From assembly GCA_003013855.2 (NCBI GenBank), contig PVNU02000936.1, positions 1 through 64,000 of the forward strand: a stretch of DNA of 64,000 nt, written 5' to 3'. The DNA is from Liriodendron chinense (lineage: Eukaryota > Streptophyta > Magnoliopsida > Magnoliales > Magnoliaceae). Every line of letters starts with the position of its first letter. Position 1 is the first letter of the stretch. The position numbers were made by a program, and so were the translations under genes. Below the pieces are notes generated by a model, which was not told the DNA's origin, ran no database searches, and saw nothing but the letters and a program-made list of their open reading frames with translations. Positions 44,749 to 56,699 of the stretch are shown here, piece by piece.

Positions 44749-46250
44749 GCACACATGCAGGACGCTGGTTGTGTGGAGTGAATGGTGGCCTAGACGGTCT
44801 GATAGGCCCACTTGCTGTTCTGATTCAGTTGGAGATGGACGGCTGAGATGATCTCCATGGATAAGTGGGCCGTTCAGATGTTGCTGTTGAAGGTGGGGTC
44901 CACTTGATCTGGATGGATGGTGATGAACTCCACTAGCTAGCTTGGAAGTAGAGGACAGTGATGGATGGATGAGCATCTAGACTGGGCAGATGAATGACTG
45001 AATTGGATGGACGGTTGGATCAGTCCAGTACGTTGGTGTGGTCCACCTAGCAGGACGTTGAATGAGTGGCTGAGATCACTGCCTCAGCTGGCACATGTGC
45101 AGCTACTCGTGCGACTGAAGGTGGTCCATTGATGGACGGTGGCTGATGATGATGCAGATGGTGAACGTCCACTGCTGCTTGGAATGGACGGTTGGAGATC
45201 AGGCTGCACATGTGGATGGTGGGCGTTGCTGATCATCCAGCCCTGCACGTGTGAAGAGAGGTGATCCACCTTGGATGAAGTTGATCTTCTGGAGGATGGA
45301 CATGCAGATGAGAGATGAGGTCAATGTTGGCTAGATGGACGGCTGATGATGCATCTGTGTGGACGGGTAGATGGCCTCCTCTGGTGGCTGCTGACGTGCA
45401 AGGCGGTCCAGGTGATAGAAGTTTGGACGCCCATCCTAACTATTGTACATGTGTGGTGTAGGATGGTGGAGATTGGAGGCACATGCAGTGGGCCGCTTTG
45501 CTATGGCAGTCGCTGATTGAGGTTGGGTCCATTTCTGCTAGACGGTGGATGTAAAGTAGCACGTGTGGCAACCCAACGGTTGAATTGGATGGACGGTTGG
45601 AATGGGGGCCACATTGCTGCTGTACATGGGGCTGTTGTGGACGCTGCTGTAGCTTGGCACGTGAGAAGCCTGATGGATGGGCGGTTGTGTTAGACCTTGA
45701 TGTGGGTCCACCTGCTTTGCTGGACGTGCAATGGTGGAGATGGAGGTTGGAAGCACATGATGGCTGGATGGATGATCTATCCATAGGGCTGATCACACGT
45801 GTTGAATGGTAGACAACCGTTTGAAATTTAAAAGCATTCACTGCTGACCCTCCATTGATGTTGTCTTCTTGATGGACGACTGATGATAGATGAGATAGAT
45901 CAGCACTGTGATTGGTGGGCTCCACTTGTTGCATGTGTGGAGGCGACCATGTCCACCATCTACTTGATGCACGGTAACTCCCATAAGTGGATGTTTTAAC
46001 CATCAATCTTCCGTGAATGCCCAATCTCATCCATCAAAACATATCCAACGCGGACCTCACAAAGCGTGGCCTTGATGAGGTCTTCGAAGCTATCTTCATC
46101 TCCACCGTTGAAAGTGGTCCAACCTTTGATCTTAACAGCCCGATTTCTTGCAGGACCGCTTCACACTTGATCTTGATCACTTTTGGGCCTTAAAGCGCCT
46201 TGATTGGCTTGAATCTTGTCCAACCTCTTCTGATCACCTGAAGACAGAAA
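44749..46250. repeat. G-rich degenerate repeats of GATGGACGG
   Basis: The phrase GGATGGACGGYTG recurs at irregular spacing (for example near 45000, 45132, 45184, 45332, 45588 and 45873), with GTGGGTCCAC and GATGATG phrases between. A 196-codon minus-strand frame (45440-46030) follows this composition and has no domain. No gene supported. Confidence 0.5.
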
Positions 46251-47840
46251 ATTCACCTAATGAGGGATAATTAACCAGAAAAACAATGATAATGCCCTTA
46301 ACAACCAGGGTTAATTATACAATATTAGATACTCATCAGTGTCCAAAATGTGAATGATTCACATTAACCTGCACCCTTGATTTTTAGATGACATGGTTCC
46401 CATAATCTGTTTGATTTAAAATTTTATCTCATTCCTATCCATCATAAATGAACCGTATGCGTCAAATTTCAACCCTTAGATCATAGTATAAGTGGCTCAA
46501 TTTCAAATCATCCCCTTAACCCTTGATTTTAGTATCCTAAGGAAAATGGATGGGTAGTCGTAATCGAATATTCTCCTTCATATAAGTAACTTAGATCATC
46601 TTTATCATGGACCAATAGTGTGATTTGAGTGCCCCACCTTGATAAGCCTCTTTCTTACTCGCCAAGTTATCTCATTTTAGGAAATAACCGAGTTACCAAC
46701 TCTTCCCAAATCTAGACCTTTAAATTAACCCACTTCCCATCGTCAATCGCTTCTCAAATTTAGAGCACCTATTGTCCTCAAGTGATTATGAGTTTACATA
46801 AAATTTGGACCCCGAACTATAATCCTACACCGTCGAACCTTGGAGCCACTCCCTACCATTATCAATTAAATGTGAAATTTTAAATATAGGCATTTTCCAC
46901 CATCGATCAACCACCAAATTTTACTTAATTATTTTCCTATCACAACAATGCATTTTTTTTTCTAAATTTGGACCTCGATCATCAAGCGTGAACCATTATT
47001 TGAGATCCAACCCGTTTTGGCATCCACCAAGCCTTTTTTTAAGATCGCCTAATCTAGATTTTGGATCATCAAGAAAATTATATATTTTGACTCTATTATT
47101 CATACCCAACTTGGTGAATAGATTATAATTGAATAAAGATCGTCTAAAATATGAGTTTTGGAAGACCCACTCCAAGTGGTATGTGTCACACATGAGTTAT
47201 GCCCACTCCCTTACAAAAGGGGGACGTGCGTCCCTTCTCTACCAAAAATACATGTCCCCCTCCTATTCTCTATCTCATATGACCTAAGAGAGAGAAAGAG
47301 AGAGACGTCGTCCTCACCCTTAAGGATGCCCATCCATCCATCTTCTCTTCCACCTAGTTGTGTAACCGCCTACATCTTTCCTCATAGCCATCGTGGTTCT
47401 CTCCTGCATCAAATCTAGCTTAGGATTTCATCTAGATCTATCCTAAGGTGAGAGACTACCTTCAAGCCAAACATCTTAATAATGTATTTTTCTAGGTTAC
47501 CCATTTGTAGTCGTGGCGTTTTGATTTGTGTTGCCGTGTTGTGCGTCATTTAATATGTTAATATATGTAGGTTTATTGCTAATTTCAATTATGGTGCTTT
47601 TGTGATGTATGTATGGATTTTGGTATGAAAAAACATGTGTGATAATGTGCTTATGAGAGAATCATGTGTGGTTTATTCTGAGATCATGCTTTCCATATAT
47701 TAGTGATGTATTTAATGATCCATGTGATGTATGTACAATATTATATATGTGGACGTTACGTTAATGCACACTCCTTAGCCCCATATTAATGTAACCATTT
47801 GATGAAAAGAGATGAAGACCATACAGAGACTTATTTCGTT
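46251..47840. other. Spacer, no gene seen
   Basis: AT-rich DNA with a short GAGAGAAAGAGAGAGA run (about 47288-47304). Small frames lack recognisable features. Confidence 0.5.
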
Positions 47841-47975
47841 GGCATTACCATGTGGGTATTATTGGATGAATATGCCTTATTATTACGTAGTAAGTGTTGG
47901 CATTACCATATGTATTGTTGAATGAATATGCCTTGATGTTGGGTATTAAGTGTTGGCATTATTGTTGTTAGAACT
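47841..47975 (+). repeat. Short tandem repeat of about 56-58 bp
   Basis: Two full units and a partial third, each starting GTTGGCATTA and including GAATGAATATGCCTT or a close variant. Confidence 0.7.
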
Positions 47976-48830
47976 AGAAAATGCGCAAGGCAGTTTTCTG
48001 TGTATTGTTGCTCTGGGGTTCTAAATAAGGGAAACATTTATAGACAATCACAAGCATTCATAAAAGTACATAAGAAGAGATATCGCAGGGCGAATTTTAT
48101 TCCAAAGATTCTGAGATCTTATACATTCCAGGCCGTGATCTGGTACAAGCCTTTGATTACATTGAATGATTGATGACCCTTGATTAAAAGGCAGAAGACT
48201 AGTCAGCAGGGACTATGGTCTTTGAGTTCGTGGTCGTTGAGACTTGTGTTTTTATTTATGGATTGAGTTATCTTTGTATGAGTCAGATGTCTATGTCTCA
48301 TGTTTTGGCCGGAAATCCAAGCTAGGACTGTTAGGGTTTCTAACTGAGAGGGTACAACTATAGGCCTGTGCCTGTCATGTTTGGACAGGTGACCTTAGGA
48401 AGACCGATCTGCAATTGTATGTACATGAGCAGCCTAACTGATGGATGCCATTTGGATGGATAGGGCATTGACTGTGTTTTGAGATGTCAATCTTTAACAT
48501 GCATTGTGTAATAGTTAGGAACTCCTTTATTCTAGTTTATGTATTAACCACAGCCACATTTGCTTAGTTCGAAACTTAATTCAGGCCATATTTTTACAGC
48601 ACATGTAAATAATGATAAATTTATAATTCTGGGTGCTGACGGCCTCTTTTTCGAGAAATTACTTCACTTATCGCGTTGGATCATATCAGACTTTGAAGGC
48701 TTGTATTCTGCTCATTGGGTGTCCCGAAAGGATTATTTGACTGTTTCGTTGTGTCCAGAGCGCTCGAAATACCCAAAATAGGCCTAAATATAGCCTGAAA
48801 TGCTTAAGAATAGAGTCTGATGCATCAAAA
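47976..48830. other. Spacer, no gene seen
   Basis: Mixed-composition DNA; the 73-codon frame at 48560-48781 has no recognisable domain. Confidence 0.45.
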
Positions 48831-49800
48831 AATGAATCTTGAAATTGGCTGATTTTACGGGTGCATCAGACAGAATTTACGGGTGCGTGAGACCTCGATG
48901 CACCCTGAAATTAGTTGTCTGATTCGCTGAATTTATGGGTGCGTTGGAATCCAATGTACCCTTAAAATACTTATTTGATTTTTGCTTAATTTATGGGTGC
49001 GTTGGAGTCTAATGCACCCTTAAAATATTTATTTGATTTTTGCTGAATTTATAGGTGCGTTCCCCACTTGTGATTTTTAGAATCCGGACCTGCGGTGGTT
49101 TAGTTGGAGTGATCTTTTGGTGGAAGGTGCCGGTGATTAGAAAGGAATTCTAGTGACTAAAAAAGTTTTTCGATTATCGAAAAAGGGGTTCCGGTGAGAA
49201 TCCCAAGTACCTAGAGGATAATAACTCTCTCTCTCTCTCTCTCTCAAAACGTACAAATGAACAGTCGGACGGGGTATTTATACTCGAAAATACTAGAGAT
49301 CAACCAATGAGAGGCTGCCACGTACAACGCACCCTCTAATGTCTCCAACGCACCCTTTAATTAAGTGCGTTTGACTTCAATGCATCCTTAAAATCACTAC
49401 TGTTTTATGCTGATTTTTCGGGTGCGTTGGACTTTAATGCACCTTAAAAATATTTTTTGATTTTTGCTGAATTTATGGGTGCGTCGGACTGAATTTATGA
49501 GTGCATTGGAGTCCAATGACCCTTAAATTCATCATTTTTTTCTGCTGATTTTTCGGGTGTGTTGGACTCTAATGCACCCTTAAAATATTTTCTGATTTCT
49601 GCTGAATTTATGGGTGCGTTGGAATGAATTATTATGGGTGCGTCCGAGTCCAATGCACCCTTAAATTCATCATCTATTTTCTGTTGATTATTTTGGTGCC
49701 TCGGACTCTAATGCATCCTTAAAAATATTTTTTGATTTCTGCTGAATTTATGGGTGCGTCAGACCGAATTTTATGGGTGTGCTGACGGACTCTTTTGTTT
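48831..49800 (+). repeat. 57-58-bp minisatellite with hairpin units
   Basis: Repeats of AATTTATGGGTGCGTTGGA, then TCYAATGCACCCTTAAAAT and TTTGATTTTTGCTG, clearest at 48905-49065 and 49370-49790. GGGTGC and GCACCC within each unit form a hairpin stem. A short CT run (49224-49245) interrupts it. Confidence 0.8.
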
Positions 49801-50210
49801 GTTTCAATTGGGTTTCTTAAAATGATGGGTTTGCGGGGCTTATTTGGTGATGAATGGTCATGTACTGGTTATGATAATTCATGATGATGATCATGACTTG
49901 ATTTCAGGTGGTTTCAATCACGATGATTTGCGAGGCCCACCGAGGATTTTATCGAAAATGGCTAAGGGACCCCAACATTGTAAATCTCAATCTTTCGTGT
50001 GTGATGAGGGGTGTTTTATTGGATTCTCTCAAGGTGCGTAAACATTTTGTTGTTTTTGAGGACCCCAACATTTTGGGACCCCAACAAATGCCCCTATGGT
50101 GCGTTATGATGGACGCGCGATCGTCCAGTGCAACGCATTGGACTTTTGGGTCCCTGCTATAAATAGGTAAGATAGCTTCATTTTCATCATTTCTCGGTTG
50201 TTACTGTGCA
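49801..50210. other. Spacer between minisatellite blocks
   Basis: No gene recognised; GGGACCCCAACA phrases occur three times between about 49966 and 50088. Confidence 0.45.
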
Positions 50211-50584
50211 TTCCCTCTCATGTTGACGCACCCTTTTATTCGCTGACGTGACCAAATACTATCGCCAACGCACCCTTAAATTGTCACACGCACCCAGAAA
50301 TTCATGGTGACGGGATTTTCTAGGTGCGTCGGGCTTTGACGTACCCAAATTTTGAACTTAGTTGATTGTTAACATTTTGGGGTTCGTCGGGTCGGACGCA
50401 CCCAAATGCATCCAAATATGGGACTTAGGAAAATTTTGGATTTTAAGGATGCATCGGGCCTGACGCACCCCTCGTCGGAACTTAGGAAGATTTTGGGTTT
50501 TAAGGGTGCGTTAGACTTGATGCACTCGAATATGGGACTTAGAAGAATTTATGAATTTAGGGGTGCGTCGGGCCTGACATGCCC
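50211..50584 (+). repeat. Second block of the hairpin minisatellite
   Basis: Variant units (GGGACTTAGGAARATTTT with GGGTGCGTCGGGCCTGACGC) of about 57 bp at about 50380-50580, running into the start of element D. Confidence 0.7.
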
Positions 50585-51981
50585 TGTTGAGCTCTGAATT
50601 GTGCATATTCTAGCTCCAATTCATCGCACATTATGCTTGGTTTACATATTTAAAGTGTCGATCTAATGTATGTTTTATAATTGTAGGAATAGGAGAGACA
50701 CTTCATTGATTTGGTGCTTAAAGACTACCTCAGAAGCTAATTGAAGATCAAAAGAAAAGATGCTAAATGGTGGAAGAAAGACACAAGGGAGAAAGAGAAG
50801 AAAGAAGAAGAAATAGTGAAGAAATTGCATTGCCAACCGGTCGTTTGACCAGTCGGCCATGGCCTATGACCGGTCCTTCGACTGATCAGAAAATCAAATC
50901 AGAAGGCCCCCTTTGCTGCCAAACCTGTTGGACCAAAATCAGATAAAACCGACCGGTTGTTCGACCGGTCAAAATTTCTGAAGCATTAGAGTTTTTATGA
51001 AGAAACTCTTTGGACAAAAAACGCTGTTTTACGACCAGTCGCCCGACCGGTCGACAGTGTAAAATAGCTTGTTCTTCAAGCTCCGAAATTTCATGCGCAA
51101 GTGTGTAAATCCTTCCACAATTCTGGAATCTTCCACACCTAGAGCATCAAACCTATAAAAGGATACCTAGGGTTCATTCCTAAGGTATCCTAGAAGAGAT
51201 TGGAAGTCGTGGGAAGTGAAGGAGAGCATCGTGGAGCGTTCGCAACTCCGCCGACTTCGGGTTTTTCTAATTTTCATGCTCTTCTTTAATTTTTCTTTTG
51301 ATTCTAGTTGTAGTGTGACAATGCTCGGCTAGAACCTCTTAGCTAAGGCTAAGATGTGAAGCTTGTAGCCAATTTCATGTTTAATTCGTTTTAATTCAAG
51401 TACCTTTACTTAAAGTTTGGATTTTTAATGTTCTGGTTTGAATAAAGTTGGTATTTTCAGATGTTTTATGAGAGTTTATGTATTCTGGACATAGATTCCT
51501 TGCAATTCTCTGAGATTGCTATATTGGGATTGATTAGATTCAAATTGTAGTAATCCTAAAGCATACCATAGTCTCTTGGCATGGCTGTTACTTCGAAGGC
51601 TACAAGTTCAAAGTCTATAAGCTTTATTACAACTATAATCTGATTTCAGATTTAAGTGGGATTGTATGTGATTGAATGCCTTATCTTCCAACTAGATGAG
51701 CGATAGAACTTCAATTCTAGTTGTGTTTTATGCTTGGATGAATGGACTGACATGGGATTGCTACAAGTGGATCCTTAAAGCCTTAGTTTTCTTTCTCATA
51801 TTCTCAGATTTTTCCTTTAAAGTTACTGTTTTAGTTTTGATTCTTAAAATTGAATTCTAAAGTTGTTTTAATTGAAGTTGCCAGAATATTTGGGATTGTT
51901 TAACCTAATTCCCTGTGGATCAATCTCAGTCTTATCGAGTTATTATTACATCACAAGCCTTGCACTTGAGGCGAGCGAATA
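50585..51981 (+). repeat. Element D 5' LTR
   Basis: TGTTGAGCTC to GCGAGCGAATA (the usual terminal ACA altered to ATA). TATA box at 51154-51161, degenerate ACCGGTC palindromes at about 50835-51053. Aligns with the solo LTR and the reverse complement of the other family LTRs. Confidence 0.9.
51154..51161 (+). promoter_or_regulatory. TATA box of element D 5' LTR
   Basis: TATAAAAG followed by GATACCTAGGG, at the family's standard place. Confidence 0.65.
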
Positions 51982-51987
51982 AGTTTT

Positions 51988-52005
51988 TGGCACCGTTGCC
52001 GGGGA
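51988..52005 (+). other. Primer binding site, Asp tRNA (element D)
   Basis: TGGCACCGTTGCCGGGGA, with one difference (GCACC for GCGCC) from the perfect site in B and C. Confidence 0.88.
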
Positions 52006-52257
52006 ATTTTAGGATAAACAGTTCTAAATTGTTTTAATGGCTATAAAAATAAAAGTAATTAGTTAGGCTTTACTGATTTCCTAGGACTAGTTTCTTTTTT
52101 ATTTTCTAGAACTAACAAGTTGTTTTGTTTTATAGGAAATTCTCCTAGTTCAAGCTAATCGGGTAGTATCTTTCTAACTTAGAGCTTTTTACTGTTTTTT
52201 TTAGTTTTCCATATTTTATTTTTTAGGAATTAGGATTAGTTTTTGCTTGTGTGATTT

Positions 52258-53720
52258 ATGTCCTGTTGGGAACGTGACCACACAAATCGTCTTCAAACTG
52301 AAGGTGGTTTAGTTGGACGACTCTCCGTCCATAGACGAGTTAGAAAATACGTAGAACATTGTGAAAGTTCAGGGAGTATGGATCAAACAACGATAAGGAA
52401 TCCTCCCCACCCTACTCTAACTACAAACACAAATCAAGAGGGAGTAGGAGATAATGAGGTGCACAATGCTCTTCTAATAAGAGCTTTAGTGACTACTTAC
52501 AACTGGTCCATACGACTACACCCTCTTACGTAGTTTTACCAACCATCGGGGGGAACATTGATATAAAGCCGGGTAATTCAACTTTTACCTAAGTTCCATG
52601 GGCTAGATTCTGAGAGCCCATATCTACACTTAAAAGAGTTTGATGAAGTTGTTGCTACCTTGTAATACAAAAATGTGTCAGAGGATGTCATCAAACTTAG
52701 ATTGTTTCCCTTCTCATTAAAAGAAAGAGCCAAAGGTTGGCTCCACTCTCTTAGACCACATTCGATAGGGACATAGCTGAGATGACCCAAAAATTCTTGA
52801 AAAAGTTCTTCCCGACTCATAAAACTAACACCCTTCGAAGATCTATAATGAGCTTTATGAGAAAAGAGGGTGAGTCATTCTTTTAAAGTTAGGAAAGGTT
52901 TAAGGAACTCTTACTCAGCTGCCTACATCATGGATTCAAGTTGGTGAATTATAAACTTCTTTTATGATGGATTAAATTCCAATATGTGCCAATTTGTAGA
53001 GATGATGTGCAATGGTGAGTTCATGAGCAAAAATTTGGATGATGCATAGAGTTACTTAGACATGTTAGCCGAGAATGCCCAATCATGGGATACCTTGGAG
53101 AAGTCTAGTAACCTCAAGCCTCCTCAACAAAAAGAGAAAGGAGGGATTTACATCCTTAAGGAGGAAGATGATGTAAATGCAAGGATAGCCAACCTCACAA
53201 GAAAAGTCGAGGCTATGGAACTAAGTAAAAGTGGAGTTTCTAAGTCCACGGAAGCCATTGATAACGTGTGCAGAATTTGTACCGCTAATTTACACTCCAC
53301 GCAAGATTGTCCTACAATTCCCGCGTTTCAAAAAGTGTTATAAGAGCAAGAAAATGCCGCATATGGGTATCAAAGGCCCTTCAATGGACCGGTAGGTAAC
53401 ACGTACAACTCTACTTAGAAGAATCATCCAAATTTCAGTTGGAGGAATGACCCCACAAGCAATCCTACCAACTCTCAAGGAGGGCCACCCATGCAAAACA
53501 TGGCCCCACCTCAATTCTCAATGGATGATACTCTAAAGGCGTCCATGTAAGGGCAAACACAAATCAATCAATCAAATTAGTAAATGTTCCAAGAGCTTAA
53601 AGTTTCGGTTGATGAAATTAAGGGGCACCGAATGCTAGAGAAGGGACCTTTCCGGCCCAACCTCAGCCTCATCCTAAACAAACACATGAAATAAGCATCC
53701 CTAATCTTTCCAACCAACAT
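52258..53720 (+). pseudogene. gag: Element D gag, broken
   Basis: ATG 52258 opens MSCWERDHTNRLQTEGGLVG, homologous to B's gag. A frameshift follows near 52480. Pieces of the core (FPFSLKERAKGWLHSLRPHS, LDMLAENAQSW) and the zinc knuckle CRICTANLHSTQDC appear in later frames. A TAG at about 53047 stands where B has a Trp codon, just before SYLDMLAENAQSW. Confidence 0.88.
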
Positions 53721-54830
53721 GTGGAGCAAGCAAAATTCATCACCACTCTTAGAAGTGGTAAACAAGTGGATAAATCTATTTCGGTGAAGGCCGACAAGCC
53801 TAATGATTCGGTAATTTCTGAGAATGAGGATGGACCTAGCTTAGCCCCACAAGAAACGGAACGCGTTCACAAGCCCATAGCACCATTCCCTTTGAGATTA
53901 GTTACTCCAAAATCTCTCCCAAACTCTCATGATATTTTAAAGATTTTCAAACAAGTTAAAATCAATATTCCATTGCTTGATGCTATTAAACAAATCCCTT
54001 CTTATGCCAATTTCCTAAAGGATTTATGCACAACCAAACGCAAATACAATGTTCAACAAAAGGCCTTTTTAAATGAGCAAGTGAGTGCCATTCTCACCGA
54101 AAAGACCCTTATAAAATTTAAGGATTCCGATAGTCCAACAATCTCATGTATCATTGGTGACTACCGGATTGAGTGTACATTATTAGACTTGCGGGCAAGT
54201 GTAAACTTGATCCCAAACTCGGTATATGATTAATTCGGTCTTAGTGAATTAAAACCCACCAAAACCACATCGCAACTCGCTAATAGATCCATCCGTGTAC
54301 CGAGAGGGATAGTTGAGAATGTATTGGTCTAAGTCGATAAATTTTACTACCCGATAGATTTCATCATCTTGGACACGCAACCAGTTATAGATACTATCAC
54401 TCAAATACCGGTGATTCTAGGACGCTTGTTCCTGGCTACATCAAACGCAATTATAAATTGTCAGAATGGAGTAATGTAACTGTCCTTTGAAAACATGACA
54501 TTGGAGGTGAATATGTTCCACTTGGGCAAAAGGCATAAGGATGACGATGATGAGCTCTTCGAGGTAAACATGCTCAAATCCTTTGAAAAAGAGGAGCTCC
54601 TCTAACTTGAACCACTAGAAAATTTAGAGACGTGCTTGGCAAATTTTGAAGATTCCAAAGACTCCATCATTAGTGACATTGTGCAAGCATTAAGTAGTAA
54701 GAAACCGATAGTTGATACTAGCTGGTGGAGGCCTCATTTTGAAAGATTGCCACCAACCACATCAAAGCCTCTACTTCTAATATCAAACCGCCGAAGCTTG
54801 ACCTTAAACCTTTACCATTCAAGCTGAAAT
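53721..54830 (+). pseudogene. pol: Element D protease and protease-RT linker, broken
   Basis: The frame 53721-54233 covers the gag C-terminus (QVKINIPLLDAIKQIPSYAN) and the start of protease without the break seen in B, showing that gag and pro are one frame. The catalytic motif reads DLRAS instead of DLGAS (about 54188-54202), a Gly-to-Arg change expected to kill activity. A stop follows at about 54231. The remainder (VILGRLFLATSNAIINCQN) and the acidic linker with FEDSKDSIISDIVQAL follow with more stops. Confidence 0.87.
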
Positions 54831-55889
54831 ATGTATATTTAGGTCAAGAGGAAACATTCTTGGTTGTCATTGCCTCTCACCTCGGAAAAGACCAAGAGCT
54901 CAAGTTGATTGAGCTACTCAAAGAACATAGGAGAGCCATAGGTTGGACAATAGCAAATCTCAAAGGGACAGACTCTTCGGTTTGTACTCACCGTATACAC
55001 CTCAAGGATAATGCAAAAATGACTAGATAACCTCAAAGGAGATTAAACCCAAACATGATGGAGGTTGTTCAGTCCGAGGTATTAAAGCAACTAGATGTGG
55101 GTATCATTTACCCCATCTCGGAAAGCCAATGGGTGAGTCCTACCCAAGTTGTCCCTAAGAAATCCAGTATTACCATTGTAGAGAACGCCAACAACGAGCT
55201 TATATTGATTAGATTTACCACCGGTTGGCTTATGTCCATAGATTATCGGAAGCTAAATATGGTCACTAGGAAGGACCACTTTCCCCTCCCATTCATGGAT
55301 CAAATTTTGGAGAGGTTAGCAGGTCACTCCTACTATTGCTTCCTCATTGGTTATTACGGTTACAACCAAATTTAGATAGCCCCGGAAGGCCAAAAGAAGA
55401 CTACCTTTATATGCCCATTTGGCACCATCACATAAAGAAGGATGTCATTCGAACTATGCAATGCACCCGCCACATTCCAATGATGTATGTTGAGTATTTT
55501 CTTAGACATGGTGGGTGAATTTCTCGAGGATTCATGGATGATTTTTCTATTTTTGGTTGTACTTTTGATGAGTACCCTAATCACTTGAAGTTAGTCTTGA
55601 CAAGGTGCGAGGAAAAGAACCTTGTCTTAAACTGGAAAAAGTGTCATTTTGTGGTATAAAGAGGATAGTCCTTGGACATATCATCTCGTCCAATGTAATA
55701 GAGGTAGACCGGGCTAAAATCGATATTATCTCCAACTTACTACCACTCAAAAGCATACGCGATGTGCGGTCCTTCCTTGGACACGCCGGTTTTTATAGAA
55801 GGTTCATAAAAGATTTCAGCCGTATCTCTGGGCCTTTATGTAACCTTCTCCAAAAGGAGAACCAATTTGAGTGGAGTGTCGAATGTTAA
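54831..55889 (+). pseudogene. pol: Element D reverse transcriptase, broken
   Basis: Frames at 55055-55375 and beyond give the RT series GIIYPISESQWVSPTQVVPK, SIDYRKLNMVTRKDHFPLPF and LERLAGHSYYCF, then after a TAG (55373-55375) ICPFGTIT and FELCNAPATF. The catalytic FMDD is at 55531-55542. The thumb/connection part follows (VLGHIISSNVIEVDRAKID, RSFLGHAGFYRRFIKDFS) at 55605-55889. Motif order and sequence are Athila-like. Confidence 0.9.
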
Positions 55890-56342
55890 TTGGCTTTTTC
55901 AAAGCTAAAAGACATGTCGACATCCGCTCCTATCATGCAACCACCAGATTGGTCCGTTCCTTTTGAGTTGATATGCGATGTGAGCAATTATGCTATTGGG
56001 GTGGTGCTAGGCCAAAAGAAGGATAAACAGTCCCATGTTATCTACTATGCGAGTAGGACCTTGAATCCTGCCCAAGTTAATTACTGGATTACGGAAAAAG
56101 AGCTCCTAGCCGTGGTTTTTGCCTTAGATAAATTCAGGCCTTACTTGATAGGATCCAATGTTATAATTTACATGGATCATGTGGCGCTAAAACACTTTCT
56201 TTCTAAAAACGATGTTAAGCTCCGTTTGCTTAGATGGATCCTACTCCTTCAAGAATTCAATTTAGAAATTAAGGATAAGAAGGGAGTAGAGAATGTGGTG
56301 GCGGATCATTTATCCTGCCTAGTCCTACCCGATTCCATTTGA
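55890..56342 (+). pseudogene. pol: Element D RNase H
   Basis: One continuous domain: LICDVSNYAIGVVLGQ, YWITEKELLAVVFALDKFRP, IYMDHVALKHFL and VVADHLSCL carry the four acidic catalytic positions. It starts right after a TAA at 55887-55889 that ends the RT frame, and is followed by a TGA before integrase. Confidence 0.9.
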
Positions 56343-56572
56343 CGAGTCACCTATTGAAGACTCATTCCCTGATGAGCAACTCTTTTTTGTTATGCATCCA
56401 CTATGACACGCTGACATAGTCAACTATCTTTCCATAGGTGCGATTCCGACTCATTGGACTGCGCAGAATAAACAAAAATTTCTAAGGGAAGTGTGCAGAT
56501 TTTTTAAGGATAAACCTTTACTTTTTAAATATTGCCCAGATCAAATAATTAGGAGATGTGTCCCTGATGATG

Positions 56573-56684
56573 AATAAAATTTTGTCATCTCCTTTTGTCA
56601 TAGTCAAGCATAGGGGAATAAAATTTTGTCATCTCCTTTTGTCATAGTCAAGCATGGGGGGGGGGGGGGGGGGGGGGGGGGGGG
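56573..56684 (+). repeat. 44-bp tandem duplication plus 29-G run in element D pol
   Basis: AATAAAATTTTGTCATCTCC and its downstream sequence occur at 56573-56616 and 56617-56660. The second copy's AGGGG end becomes 29 consecutive G (56656-56684). It disrupts the region between RNase H and integrase. Confidence 0.85.
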
Positions 56685-56699
56685 TGTCATTTTTTTACC

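Noticed and set aside
45440..46030. 196-codon minus-strand open frame
   Set aside because: It follows the GATGGACGG repeat composition, has no domain, and competes with other frames of similar length in the same repeats.
47158..47418. 86-codon frame near a GA-rich leader, considered as a gene start
   Set aside because: No downstream coding continuation or recognisable protein.
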